Shown piece after piece: positions 1-12,036 of a stretch of DNA of 64,000 nucleotides. The notes under the pieces were generated by a model that saw only the letters and a list, made by a program, of their open reading frames with translations, did not search any database and was not told the origin of the DNA. How positions within the stretch are numbered: the stretch's first letter is position 1; every line of letters starts with the position of its first letter. Origin of the DNA: Silene conica (taxonomy: Eukaryota > Streptophyta > Magnoliopsida > Caryophyllales > Caryophyllaceae); NCBI GenBank assembly GCA_029255685.2, contig CM055314.2:71684815-71748814 (forward strand). Reading direction: 5' to 3'. Made by a program: the position numbers and the translations under genes.

Positions 1-415
1 AGTCGGTTCTTTTGACCATTGTTTATTTCATGCGATATAGACAGTTTTTGGGTGGCTTTCGTTTCTGTCCTAGGTCGCACCGTAAAAGGAGACCAATCGG
101 ATTTTTACTGGGTCATTTCATACTGTGCTTCCATCGGCTGGTCATAAGTCAAGGAAAATATCCAGCCTTTATCAGGTTTTATATATATTTCTCAGGGCCA
201 CTCGAGGAGTAATTACTTAAACGCATGGCCATACTCGAATATGATTCGTATCAGTTATGTTGCTCTCTAGTCGAGGAAACCACTCCTGATATGATTACTT
301 GGGAGATACGACCTTGTAAGGTAAGACTTTGCAATTTGTCTTCCATTGAGTGGGAGAATAATGCATGGATATGAGAATCGTAATTGCACACACACTTGTA
401 GGACAAGTGGGAGAT
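1..415 (+). mobile_element. Copia element, 3' non-coding region and polypurine tract
   Basis: The stretch resembles the region between pol and the 3' LTR of element C (about 53540-53972), including the phrases ggccactcgaggagtaa and acaagtgggaga. The last ten bases before 416 form a purine-rich tract typical of a plus-strand primer. The coding part of the element lies to the left of the window. Small reading frames here are not conserved in the related copies. Confidence 0.75.
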
Positions 416-1290
416 TGTTGGAGTAAATGTCCTCCACAGTGTGTGATTATTTGAGTAAATCTTTTACAGGATCACAGAGGGATACTTAGTATATTAATCA
501 GTTGATTAACGTTTATCGGTAACGATTGGCTCACTAGAAGTTTAACTTTACTGTCATATGATGGCGAAAATCAGTTGATCCCTAAAGGTCACACCTATAG
601 GATAGTACTGAGAAATGTGATTATATATTGATATAATTACTAGGAGAAATGAATTAAATGTTAATTCTAATAAATATATATAAAAGTTATATTTATTAAT
701 TATATTTTAATATATGATAGAATAATAAAATTGGGATTAATTAATTATAAGATAATTAATTAATATTTTCCGGGAATTAAATTTGTACACCGAAAAGTAT
801 TAAAATATATATGATATTTTAAGGAAGTTCGGAATAAGGAAACTGACTCAAAATATATTATATTATAATGAGGTTTCCTTATTGAAGTACAATACCAACA
901 CAAACCAAAACCCTATATATAGAGGGTTTCGGCCGTGAGGTTGGGGACACAAGAAAAAAACGTTTTTCCTCTCTTATTCTCCTTGATTAGTTTATCATCT
1001 CAATCCCAAAATAAAATCTCTAAAATAATTAATAGTAATTTAGGAGGAGCTTTGAGGGAATCTTTCTCAGTCGTCTTGGGTGCAATCTAAGGAGAACTTC
1101 TACCTTGATGTTTGGGTTTATACTAGGTTGTTCTTAGGCCGATCTCATATACGACCAAAGGTTATTTCTATGATCCTTGTCCTATTATTTCAGTTCTATT
1201 GTTTTAATATCAATTCGTTTTTGATATAATCCTTGGCGGTATTAATTAAGTTAATACTTTTATGAGTAATTTAAGAAATTATTTCCTACA
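416..1290 (+). repeat. 3' LTR of a Copia element
   Basis: It begins TGTTGGAG and ends TTTCCTACA, so the ends are TG...CA with a short imperfect inverted repeat. It follows a polypurine tract and is not followed by a primer-binding site, which makes it a 3' LTR. Its start, including the words tgtcctccaca, survives as a vestige just upstream of the 3' LTRs of elements B and C, so it represents a sister LTR type of that family. Confidence 0.75.
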
Positions 1291-2851
1291 AACTCGGGTC
1301 ATTGTGTCATATGCATTATCGGTGTAACTGGGTTTGTCAGTTTATTGGTAGGAAAGGCTGGGTCATTACAGTCACGTCTCAAACCCGACTATACCTTCCG
1401 GTCTTAAGTCGCCCTAAGGTCGTTTTTGCTTAACTTCCGCCCTCACAAAAACTAATTAAAACAATTAAGCAAGTCTTACCCTTCCAACCTTCCGGTCTAG
1501 GTCGGGGTTTAACTAAACGAATGTTCTCATGCGTGCACTCACTCAACCAAACACAAATTATATTGCTTATTGATAATTCCTAGCGTAAATTACTTATCCT
1601 GATTACCACCTATCATGCAATAAACACAAGTTCCCTCATCCCGACATATTAAGCAAGTTAGCTAACATGACGTAAATGAATACGCAAACAAAATGCATAT
1701 TAACGTGTGACATGATGATAAAATGATAAAAACATAAAGGATAAATTAGTGTCAAAGGGAACGAGAAAGACGAGAAACAGTGAGCAAATGACACGATTTT
1801 CGAGACATTAAAACGGAAGCAGGGACGTGATTTAGAGCACAGAAACCGAGGCTAAACGACTAGAAAAGGCAGTAACTATATGAGATTAAGAACAGAATGA
1901 AACAAGGGTAAAATTATATGATAACAGGGGTGATAAAGAAAGGGGAAACAGTAGCGAAACTCGATGAACGAAAGAGAAGCAGGGAACGAAAACAAGCATA
2001 GAAACAGAGTCACAAAGCGCGCGAAATTTAGCAAACGAAGACGAAAGCAAAAAAGAAGAAACGGATTATCAACAATAGCAATAACAGTATAAAAAGGATT
2101 AAGAAGAAGGATTACGATCAAAGATTCCGGCTGAAGAACAAGAGCGATATAATCCTCAAGTTTGAAAAGGAAGAACACTAAACTAAAAGAGAATTTGTAT
2201 TGAACAGAAAAGTGACGGCTAAGAGTAGAAATGAGAGTTCTGAAAAAGATAAGATAATAGATAACCTAATGAACTCATAAACTAGTTCTTAAATAGATAA
2301 TGAAAACTAAACTGCTGTAAACTCTCGAGAAAATGAAGAGACAGCGATAAAACTCTCGATCGAGAGAAAATGTTCCTCGATCGAGAGAAACCTCATCCAA
2401 ACTGGTCGATCGAGAGAGGCACAGTTCTCGATCGATCTCTTCTCTCGCAAAACTGCTCGATCGATCAACATAGCTATCGATCGAGATCTTGGAACCCTTG
2501 ATTCTTCTCGATCGAGCACAGGACAGCTCGATCGAGGCTTTTTCTCCTCGACAGGGTCTTCGATTGGCCTTAAAGTGGTCGATTTCCTTGACTTTGTTCC
2601 TTTGGTGGTTGATAACACTCCTCACGCTTCTCTATGAACGCACAAGCGTCTTTGTTTCTTCCATCATCTACCAAAATGCAACACTTGAGGTAGAAAAGCT
2701 CGGTTTCCGCTACATTTCGGTCCAATACTGCAAAACAGCAATACAAACACAAAGTAGCATATGCGGGGCATAAAGTGATAATAAATCACCTATTTGTATG
2801 AAAATGTGTGCCAAAATGGGACTAAAAAGTCTATAACAAATGCACACATCA
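1291..2851 (-). repeat. LTR of gypsy-type non-autonomous element F (minus strand)
   Basis: Read on the minus strand the LTR starts TGATGTGTGCA at 2851, matching the TGATGCGTGTC start of elements A and D. The far part (about 1380-1520) carries the ccggtctaggtcgg-type phrases also seen in the D LTR. The distal end is not clear; 1291-1380 may belong to something else, and a clean TG...CA end was not found. The only reading frames here are shadows that cross the palindromic motifs. Confidence 0.5.
2355..2536. repeat. Four pairs of the CTCGATCGAG palindrome
   Basis: Sites start at 2355, 2376, 2405, 2427, 2456, 2476, 2507 and 2527. Within pairs the spacing is 21, 22, 20 and 20 bp. They sit about 320-500 bp from the LTR start, the same place where elements A and D carry paired GGTCGACCGACC sites. 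A few sites have one changed flank base. Confidence 0.9.
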
Positions 2852-4100
2852 AACGTCCCCAAACCGAACCTTTGCTTGTCCTCAAGCAAACTAAATGCAA
2901 ACTAAGGACCTAAAGGATGGAGTAAGACTCAAAGCTACTAATTGTCAATGTCAAACGCTTAAATGCACAAAATCAACCAATGCCAAGATTAGAAAAGAGC
3001 GAATGAATTTATACATACCATGGAAAACATGTTAGACTTTCGATCTTGCTAGACTTGTATAATTTCGGACTCTCCCGGAATCTCTTTTCTCTCAGCAAGC
3101 AAATGGTAAATTATATGTGAAGAAGATAAGAAGAAAGCATAGACTCTCGCCTAAACTACGACCAACAAATCATGCGTGCAAAACTAGTATGAATAATGAT
3201 TTCAAGCACCGTACACACGCACAACCACCGTCAATGTCCATTACACGCCGAACAATTGCAAATTTGGGAATGTGAGGTCAAGTGGGATAGAAGGGGCAAG
3301 ACAAGTATGGATATGTGAGGGTTAAAGCCAAGCTAGAACCTACAAACCAAGTAAACACGCATCCCGATCTTCCGACTAAACAATAAGCACAATGCCTTTT
3401 TGACTAGGCAAACACATCACAATACTCACATTATTTCTCCAACCGACAACCGAATTATTTGATTTTTCAATTTCTTTCTCTTTTTTTTCTATTTTTCCTG
3501 ATTTGATTTTTTTTCGTTTTTCTTTTTCTTTTTCTTATCGGTTGTTCAGCAATTGCATCATTTTTCTCGATCGACCAAAACTGGCGGTCGATCGAGGACT
3601 TTTCTTTCCGAAATTCTCGATCGAGCAAAATGTTCTCGATCGAGCACTTATTTTCCAAAACCTCTCGATCAAGCTCCAAATGCTCTCGATCGAGCAAAAC
3701 TCGGCAAAATTTCTCCAACTTCCCTTTGCACGCACTCCAATAACATCAGAATTCAGGCCAAAACTGATACAACATGGCAAATTCCCTCACTACTTCCTAG
3801 CTTGGCATAAAGGTAGGCAAAATATAGCATGTAGTTAAGGACAAAAGGCAATTATGGCTTAAAAGTGAAGCTAAATGGGCAAACAAGGAAGGGGGTGATG
3901 CAATAGTTCTCCAAACGTGTAATACCAACCTCTAATCGGTGCGTGTAGACAATAAGAAATCAAGACTCATACACATGCAAAACATGAAATGCAGGGAGTA
4001 CTACTCACAATCCTAATATAACTGGTCATAGATGTCACCAGTTTAAGGCTCTAAACTCAGAATGTGTAGTAGGTTGCCAAAACTACGAGTCAAGTCTAAT
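2852..4100 (-). mobile_element. Internal 3' region of gypsy-type element F
   Basis: Directly next to the LTR start lies a tract reading, on the minus strand, tttggggacg after a phrase ending in gcttgaggacaagcaaagg. It corresponds to the polypurine tract region of element A (about 23300-23334) and D (32152-32200). The stretch around 4010-4090 matches 33200-33290 of D. No coding sequence is recognisable; the element is a fragment without pol. Confidence 0.65.
3566..3694. repeat. Three pairs of CTCGATCGAG-type sites in element F
   Basis: Sites start at 3566/3587 (21 bp apart), 3616/3635 (19 bp) and 3664/3685 (21 bp). Flanks vary slightly, for example ctcgatcgac and ctcgatcaag. They occupy the part of the internal region that holds the GGTCG-type pairs in A (21520-21625) and D (33847-33951). 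Confidence 0.88.
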
Positions 4101-4183
4101 GATCTAAATATTGACATGACACGAAAACATGACACCGGCCCAACTCGAAATTAACGGGTTAGTGTTAAGGCTTGAAGACCCAT

Positions 4184-7100
4184 TTATCTAAGTGGGTCGA
4201 CACGGAATTTAATTGGGTCGGGTTTGGATTGGAGGGTTTGTGACCCGTTTACATGTGACACGAACACAAACCCGACACGATCCCGTTTACATGTGACCCG
4301 TTTAAGGCCGTATAAGGACTTCACCAACTTGCAAACCTTATGCTCTTGTCCGGACATAATAAAACCTTCCGATTCTTTCATGTAAATTTGTTTTTCCAAT
4401 TCACCATGTAAAAATGTTGTCTTTATATCCATTTGATGTATTACCAAATTATGTATGGAAGCAATTGTTGTTAACAAACTTATAGTAGAAATTATAGCAA
4501 CCGGTACATAAGTATCGAAATAGTCTATTCCTTCTTTTTGTCTTAAGCCTTGAATGACTAATTGAGCCTTGAACTTGTCGATTGAGCCATCAACATGCAT
4601 CTTTTTTCTTAAAGATCCATATACAACCTAAAGGTTTACATCCTTTTGGTAAATCAGAAAGACTCATGTATTGTTTCCCATTATAGAATCCATTTCATCA
4701 TTAATAGATGGCTTCTTTCCAAAATGCAACATCTTGTGATGTCATTGCCTCTTTAAATGTTTTAGGATTTTCATTTATGTTATAAGAGTAAGCATGTTGA
4801 AGTCCTAGTTCATTCCTAGACTCTTCCACTGAATAAGTTTGGAAGTCGGGACCGAAGTCCTTCGCTTTTCTAGCTCGTTTACTTCTCCGGGGCACGACCA
4901 CTTGGGAGGGGTTGACCAATCTTTGTGGTGAGTTGCTCATATTATTGCTAACATTTGGCAATAAATCTTTAGGCCATTTAACCAATGTAAATCTTTATTC
5001 ATTGAAAATTGCATCCCTTGATTCAATCACGGAATGAATTGCGATTGAATTATTAGGTTCTATTACATAGAATCTATATGCTTTTGAATGCATAGCATAA
5101 CCAATGAATACACAATCTATTCCTTTTTCTCCCAAAGTTTTCCTTTTAGGATTGGGTAATCTTACAATGGCCCGACATCCCCAAACTCTAAAATAACTTA
5201 GATTTGGCTTCTTTTGGTACCAAAGTTCATATTGGGTTATGTCATTCCGCTTGTTTGGTACTCTATTTTATAGATAACATGCGGTTAACACTGCTTCACG
5301 CAAAATCCTTCACTCAAACCCGATTATGATAGCATGGAATTCATCATCTTTTTTAGAGATCAATTTTTTCTTTCCGCTACACCATTTAATTGTGGTGTGT
5401 ATAAGGGAGTAATTTCAAGTATAATTCCACAATTTGCGAAGTACTTAGGATCTAAGTACTCACCACCTCGATCGGTTCGAAGTCTTTAATCTTTCTAGAC
5501 TTTTGCAATTCTACTTCATTTTTATTAGTGATAAAATTATCAAGAGCCTTATCTTTAGTATTCATTAAATAGATATAGTAAAATCGAGAATAATCATCGA
5601 TAAAAGTTCTCAAATACTCTTTTATTTCCTAAAGATGGAGTAGAATTCAAGTTACATAATCACTAGCTATTAAATCTAGCATTTGTAATGTACTTATTAC
5701 GTTTTTAAAAGGTTGTCTAGTAATTTTAGTAAGCATACATGTATCACATTTACGAGTTTGTAAATCAAATGGTGGAATTAAGTCATGTTTAGACATAAGA
5801 AGAAGTTGTTTATAATGAACATGTCCAAAGCCTAGCATGCCATAAATTAGACGGAGATGTAGATGTAGAAACCATATACACACAATCATCTATTTTATTT
5901 ATATTCAATATAAACATATGTTACAATAATAACCGAAACCTATAAATATTCCGGATTTTGATAATACATACTTATCCGATTCTATGACATGTTTATAGCC
6001 GGATTTATTTAATAATTCTCCCGATACTAAGTTTTTCCTTATATCGGGTAGATATAATACATCTTTTAATACTACGGATTTTCGGGAACTAAATACTAAA
6101 ATAATATTTCCACGGCCTTGTATTTTTGCGGTTGATTCGTTGCCCAAGTGAAGAATGGAACCGTCTTCTACCGGTACAAAATTTTGAACCAAGTGTGATT
6201 TTTGTAAACATGTCTTGTTGCACCTGAATCAATCCACCAACTTGTTTCATCATCTTGCATATAATTTGCCTCATCAATAGAGGTAAGATAATTCTTGCTA
6301 AAATTATTTTTAATACAAGTTAAAATATTACCTTGACTAGTAGAAGCACCATGGTCCCTACTCCCTAGACCCTTGTCGGATGCTTTTCCCCGAAGTTTTC
6401 ATTTTCTTCTTCCTTACTCGGCAATCCGCCTTAAAGTGTCCGGTTTTACCGCATATCCAACAAGCACTTTTTGGTTTCTTGTTTGGTTCATTGTTAGTAT
6501 CATTGTAATGGCGTTTCGTGCCTTTGCCTTTGTCTTTGTCCTTGTCCCTCCATTTAGAACTCTCCCCTTGTTCCACCATATTAATGGAGGAACCCTTAGC
6601 ATCTAACTTTTCGGTAGGTTTGTCATTTTCTTCGGCCCTAAGGCCCTCCTCAACTTTGAGACTTCTAGCAAGTTGAGCCAAAGTCATGCTTTCTTTTTAT
6701 GTTTCAAATCATGTTTAAACTTTTTCCATGTTGGAGGCAATTTCTCAATAATACTAGACACGGACATATTTTCATTCATAGGCATGTCATATTGAGAAAA
6801 ACGATTAATAATATGAACCAATTCATTAAATCGTTCCGACACGAGACGAGAATCGGTCATTTTATAATTCATATAACGACTTACCAAAAACTTGCTACTT
6901 GTGGCATCTTCATCTATATACCTCTTTTCCAATTGATCCCAAAGCAAAGTAGAAGATTCAACATGTTGATACATACTGTTGATACATACTGTATCAAATA
7001 ATGCTTTTGACATACCATTCAATATATGTCCACGACATATATAATCATCATTTTCCCATTTAGCCTTCCTACGGATGGCATCAATAGCATGATCATCTTC

Positions 7101-7247
7101 CGCTTCCGGAGGACATGGTGTAGTAATAACATAGACTACTTTTAAATGAGAAAGTTTGAAGTGCATTTTCTTTTGCCATCTACGAAAATCAATTCCTTCA
7201 AAATTTTCCAATATCTCAAACTTACTTTTTCCTCTCATATCATCCAC
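4184..7247 (-). pseudogene. Decayed Copia gag-pol polyprotein
   Basis: Pieces of a Copia polyprotein lie in order on the minus strand. The gag amino terminus (7247-6684) contains FEGIDFRRWQKKM. A zinc knuckle CWICGKTGHFKADC (C-x2-C-x4-H-x4-C) lies in 6687-6358, and a protease motif WIDSGATRH near 6220. A pre-integrase piece with a KCDTC-type finger lies in 5889-5647. The linker before reverse transcriptase (4985-4701) has a PRRSKR-type motif, and a reverse transcriptase fragment with DIKTTFLHG lies in 4600-4330. Frames are broken many times, the integrase core is lost and reverse transcriptase is cut off near 4320, where unrelated sequence rich in acccgttt phrases begins. It is a different Copia family from B, C and E. 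Confidence 0.85.
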
Positions 7248-7254
7248 GGCACAA

Positions 7255-8037
7255 CCACTATATCAAAACAAAATACATACTTTCTAAGAATGTTAGTAAT
7301 AAAGGGTTTGTATAGTGTATGAATTCACAATAAAATTTTAAAAAAGGAAATATGGTGCTTAGATAAATGTAGAGTCACAAGAGACTGCTTTACTTAGAAA
7401 GTATTTCGTCCCTTACAAGTTTCGGGTAACCGCGAAATCAATCCTATGATAAAATTACACCGTCCTTTGTGTTCTTAGGCGAGAAAACAAAGAAACTTTT
7501 CTGTTTTGTATAGTTTGTAGAAGGTAAAATCTGAAATTTTCTTGTATATTTTTCTCTCACATATGTTCTCTTATTTATAAGGGAGTATGCACCATTTGAC
7601 AATCATGTCAAACGCATGAAAGGAATTAAACTGAACAGGTACATACCGATTCATTTCATACGCTGTTCCTGTATTTATATCGATCGCGTAAACCAATTGG
7701 TCGATCGACCAAATATACTCTTCGATCAAACAGCATGTTCCTTCTATTCACTCGATCAAGGCAATTGAATACTTTGACCTATTCCATCGAATACTTTGCT
7801 CCTTCTATTCACTCGATCGAGGCAAGTACTTTGGCCTATTCGATCGAATACTTTGGTCGACTGCTTTTGTACTGTTTTCTTGCCTTTTCTTTCGTTCATC
7901 CCATTAGCTTTATAATCTGTTTATATATGAACGTGTATTCTACATTCCCGATTCATATTATAACATTACGAGCTTCCGTATGATTTTACCATGATATCCA
8001 ATTACATTTAATGGTCGATGCCACTTAAATCACCAAC
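7255..8037 (-). repeat. Probable 5' LTR of the decayed Copia element
   Basis: The plus strand ends aatcaccaaca at 8037, so on the minus strand the LTR starts TGTTGGTGATT, a usual Copia start. It lies directly upstream of the gag start at 7247. The inner end and the primer-binding site have decayed, so the left boundary is approximate. Confidence 0.5.
7680..7860. repeat. TCGATCGA-type sites in a Copia LTR
   Basis: TCGATCGC at 7680 and TCGATCGA at 7701 are 21 bp apart, followed by further partial or full sites (ttcgatcaaa, ctcgatcaag, ctcgatcgag, tcgatcgaat) up to about 7860 with less regular spacing. This is a third, more distant element carrying the same core. Confidence 0.7.
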
Positions 8038-8129
8038 AGTTAAGAGTGTCTAAGTGTCTTTATAATCGCAGAATTATGCTCAAGCAATCCCAATTCCCAA
8101 TTAATAATAATATCCATGATTTAAATTAC

Positions 8130-8417
8130 ATATCTCCTCTGTTCATATCCAAACTACACATTTTACTATTTAATCCATTCATATTCAATCTCTCATTTTC
8201 TAAATAAAGCAAAAAATTACTAAGATGTCTATAAAAATCATTTATTTACAAAAATGTCATTGAATGACTCACCTTTAATCAACTATTATCTATTTAAATT
8301 AATAATAAAACCTCTTATACACTTTGAATTGTACTTTTAATATATTTTTAATATCTAACTTAATATTTATGAAAAACACATATATACATATATTTTGAAT
8401 ATAAATGGAGGAAGTAT
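8130..8417. mobile_element. MITE-like element with imperfect inverted ends
   Basis: The left end tctcctctgttcatatccaa and the right end, read inverted, cttcctccatttatattcaa are similar and face each other across about 290 bp of AT-rich DNA. Such ctccctcc ends are typical of Stowaway-like miniature elements. No coding capacity. Confidence 0.4.
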
Positions 8418-8446
8418 ATAAGCCCAAACAAATTTTAATTAAGTAA

Positions 8447-9578
8447 AGGAAAAATTATGAATTATCACCTAATATGTTCCATTTTTTACAAATTACCACC
8501 TAATATATTCAACTTTACAAATAACCACCTAACTTTCTTATTTATCCACACCAATCTAACTTATTTTACATAATTAAGACGGTCTTACGTAATTATCGAC
8601 TCGATTTCGTTTTAACGACTTTCGATCAATTTTTATGACCAAACTACCCTTGCTCATTATTAGACATCCACCTTCCTTCTATCAATTCACAATAAACAAA
8701 TATTCATCCCCAACCCTAAAAATCAATTTAGGGGATTGAATATTTGGGTAAAAACATTCTATCAATTCACAATAAACAAAACTTGCACGGACGTGGCTGG
8801 AACATTTGGGTATGTGAATTGAATTCTTTGCTCATATGATCATCAACCAAATCCTATGGCTGCAGCCAAAGTCTGAGCTTCAGACCTTGTTGGATCCCCA
8901 CCTTAGTCCTAGTAGATTACTAAGATTAGTAGTCATGCTAAATGGTGATTCAACTCCAATAATGTAAGGAACTCGTTCAGACTTTTGGCTACTTCAGACC
9001 TTCCAATTGAAGATATGAGGGGAAAAACTGGAAGTGTGGAACCCATATTGTCCTCTTTTGAAAATGACTGTTACCATCAATCATAGATCTCTTAAAATAT
9101 ACAGTAATGTAAAAATTCTGAATCCTTCCTTCTATTTCCATGCATTTCCAGTATATTATACAAGCTGAATCCTTCTTATTTCTGGGTCTGCCATCTTTGT
9201 ACAAATTCTGATATTGACGTGATGCAGAGGCCACAAATGGTAAAGGGAAATATGCAACTATGAAATTGTAAGAGGATAAAATTTAAGAAACCCCTAAATT
9301 GATTTTTAGGGTTAGGGATGAATATTTGTTTATTGTGAATTGATAGAAGGAGATTGGATGTCTAATAATGAGCAAGGGTAGTTTGGTCATAAAAATTGAT
9401 CGAAAGTCGTTAAAACGAAATCGAGTCGATAATTACGTAAGACCGTCTTAATTATGTAAAATAAGTTAGATTGGTGTGGATAAATAAGAAAGTTAGGTGA
9501 TTATTTGTAAAGTTGAATATATTAGGTGGTAATTTGTAAAAAATAGAACATATTAGGTGGTAATTCATAATTTTTCCT
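8447..9578. mobile_element. Transposon with long (288-bp) terminal inverted repeats
   Basis: The arms 8447-8734 and 9291-9578 are near-perfect inverted copies starting aggaaaaattatgaatta. A 7-bp direct repeat taagtaa flanks the element (8440-8446 and 9579-9585). The 550-bp middle has no transposase. It holds unique-looking sequence with a weak reading frame at 9234-8989 (minus), perhaps a captured gene piece. Long arms suggest a Mutator-like, Pack-MULE-like or foldback element, but a 7-bp duplication is shorter than the usual 9 bp for Mutator. Confidence 0.75.
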
Positions 9579-9727
9579 TAAGTAAATACATACTCCGTAC
9601 TTGTATATAAAATCACACATACGTATAAAGTTACATCCAAAATATAACAAAATCATACATAACGTAATCATATTTGCGCATGGATGAGGTAGTGGAACAC
9701 AAATTGTGACACGGAAAATAAAAATGA

Positions 9728-10153
9728 TCAAGAACATGCACAAGCATCCTCAACGATCAAAGCCTCATACTCCTTTGCTCTAAACAAGAAATACCCAACT
9801 CCAAACCCGACAACAACAGCAATCAAAACCCCTCCATTAAATGACATTACACCAAGCATCAACATATACGCGATCGTTGTGTTCACAACGGTTAACCCTG
9901 CCGTAGCGAACCGGGCCGATCTGGAAACCCGCGCACCCGGTTTAGGAATGAAGGGAGTGTGAATCGACGGCTGAGATTGGCGCGTGATTCCCATGGCTAG
10001 GAAGCTTAGACGTCGATCTTCCATGTATTGGTAGAATATGGCGAAGAGGAAGCAAGCGAGCAGGGTTATGGTGTAGCTCAGTATTGAATCGGTTTTCCAG
10101 AAATCGAATAGGAGTGTTACTTTTGTGCCCCAGTATAAGGTCATGTGCATCAT
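9728..10153 (-). CDS. COPT5: COPT5-like copper transporter (Ctr family)
   Basis: A single-exon 141-residue protein of normal size for plant COPT5. It begins MMHMTLYWGTK, where the Met and His residues of the short amino-terminal region are the usual copper-binding feature. Three membrane segments are visible at about residues 24-44, 87-104 and 107-124. The Ctr trimer signature is complete: M99-x3-M103 in the second segment, then exactly 12 residues, then G116-x3-G120 in the third. The carboxy terminus ends ACACS, a CxC copper-handling motif. Family members move Cu(I) across membranes as trimers; Arabidopsis COPT5 acts at the vacuole or prevacuole to export stored copper. The in-frame ATG at 10153 is the family start. 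This is the only intact-looking host gene in the window. The symbol is by similarity. Confidence 0.9.
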   Translation of the reverse strand: MMHMTLYWGTKVTLLFDFWKTDSILSYTITLLACFLFAIFYQYMEDRRLSFLAMGITRQSQPSIHTPFIPKPGARVSRSARFATAGLTVVNTTIAYMLMLGVMSFNGGVLIAVVVGFGVGYFLFRAKEYEALIVEDACACS

Positions 10154-10445
10154 TTTTCTGGGTAGGGAATAGGGATATTAGGATTTTGGATTTTAATTGA
10201 TTGGATTGAATTGGGGAAAATGTTGAATTTTGTTTGGTGGAGGAAGAAAGGTTGATAATTTGAGGAAGGGTTGTTTGTTTAATTAATTTGGCGTTGAGAA
10301 GCGTGAGAATGTAGTACAAATTTGATGTTGACGTAAGACTGTACAACTGTTATACGGGTAGTCTCGTAGTACAATTCCTTATTCTGGTAACATCGCATCC
10401 GGTATCCAGTATCGGGTTTCGCCCGGGTTCCAAATACGGAATATA
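10154..10445 (-). promoter_or_regulatory. Upstream region of the copper transporter with three GTAC cores
   Basis: GTAC occurs at 10314, 10341 and 10369, three copies within 59 bp and about 160-220 bp before the start codon. GTAC is the core bound by SPL7/CRR1-type copper-response factors. The upstream region ends at the likely Helitron terminus at 10446. Function is inferred from the motif only. Confidence 0.35.
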
Positions 10446-10477
10446 CTAGTTTTAAACCCGTGTAAATTATACGGGTA
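10446..10477 (-). mobile_element. Probable Helitron 3' terminus (minus strand)
   Basis: CTAG at 10446-10449 is followed by a hairpin with stem ACCCGT/ACGGGT (about 10455-10476). Read on the minus strand this is hairpin, short spacer, CTAG, the canonical Helitron end. The body would extend to the right; its 5' end was not found. Confidence 0.45.
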
Positions 10478-10784
10478 TAAAATTAAATGTTATTATCGTG
10501 AGAAAAATAAGATTTTGATAAATTCTTGTTACAAACATTCCTGTCTGAAATGAAAAAAAATCCGAATGAAGTCATTTTAAGATAAAAATAAATATTTTTA
10601 TTAGACTTTTTTTTCTTCAAAATTGATAATATTCTATCATCAAATTACTACTTTATATTAAAATCTCGATATTTACGAATCTTAAAATACAACCAAATAC
10701 GACCATCTTTATAGAGACCTCCTCATAATGGCGTAATGTTTTTACCCAAACTAAGGCCCCGTTCTTTTGGACTTCAGGTCACTT
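10478..10784. other. AT-rich intergenic stretch
   Basis: I see no coding sequence or clear repeat apart from the possible Helitron body. Near 10757 the phrase ggccccgttcttttgg, often seen at ends of hAT-like MITEs, leads into the minisatellite. Confidence 0.4.
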
Positions 10785-11022
10785 ATTTTAAGTTCACTTC
10801 AGATCCTATAAGTTCAGTTCAGTTCAGTTCCTATAAGTTCAGTTCAGTTCAGTTCCTATAAGTTCAGTTAAGTTCAGTTCCTATAAGTTCAGTTCAGATC
10901 CTATAAGTTCAGTTCAGTTCAGTTCAATTCCTATAAGTTCAGTTCAGTTCCTATATGTTCAGTTCAATTCAGTTCCTATAAGTTCAGTTCAATTCATTTC
11001 CTATAAGTTCAGTTTATATAAA
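10785..11022. repeat. Minisatellite of agttcagttc / cctataagttcag units
   Basis: About nine imperfect copies of a roughly 25-bp unit made of agttc or agttcagttc words separated by cctataagttc. Confidence 0.9.
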
Positions 11023-11400
11023 CTCAATTAAGAAAAATTATATACGGAGTATTATTTTTAACAACCGATACAAATATTTTGCTTTAATTATTCGATTCAC
11101 GTCATCTATAAAAAAAACAACTCATTAATAATGTACCCGTCTTTTACTCTTTAATTAATGTTAAACTATCATCCTCATTAATGCCAAAAAACAACTCATT
11201 ATACGACACACTCACCCTCACAAATCGTCACTCTCCTATTAATCAGCTTCTTCATCACCATTGTTAGAGAAAATAAATGGTTAGAGAAAATTGTAGTAGT
11301 GAATTTTTTATCGTAATGTAATCGTAGTATAATGTATGAACTATGAACAAACCATTATATATAAAGTTGAAAATATTTTAAATTAACTTGTATTTAGACT
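11023..11400. other. AT-rich non-coding stretch
   Basis: No reading frame, repeat or RNA gene is recognisable. The sequence is AT-rich and leads into the LINE-derived fragment. Confidence 0.5.
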
Positions 11401-11990
11401 ATGTTTTATCAATGTCATCTATTGGATAATAATAATAATAATAACCTTGTTCGTGATACTCTTCTGGATATTTGTTACCGGTCGGGGATCTCTACTGGTC
11501 GGGGGGTGGATATTGGGCTGCTCGATGGGGCGGGTGGGCCTTTGCGACCTGCTGATTTGCTGCTCTATTCTTGGGACCGGGGACGTGATGTTTGTGTGGA
11601 TTTGGTAGGGTCCTCTCCTTTGACTCAGTCGGGCATGGCTGATTTTGTGCCAGGAGGGGTGGTGCGTGGTTGATGCTGCTAGGAGGAAGTGCGCCAAGTA
11701 CAGGGACTTGTGCGCGGGGCATGGTTACGGCTTCTTGCCTTTCTCCTTCTTTTCTTTGGAGAAATTAGGGGAAGATGTTGTTTCCTTGCTCAAGCGGATT
11801 CAGAAGTTTTCTGTGTCCCAGGATGCCCGATCGCGGAGCGCTGCTTTTATTTTTTCTCGCCTTAGTTTTGCTATTGCTAAGGGAGTGGGCGCCCAGCTAG
11901 TTTCGCGGGTGCCCACAAATTTCATGTAATTTTTCAATTATTTTAATAAAAGTTCCCGGTTTATAATAATAAAAAAAATAAAAATAAATA

Positions 11991-12036
<46 letters not shown>

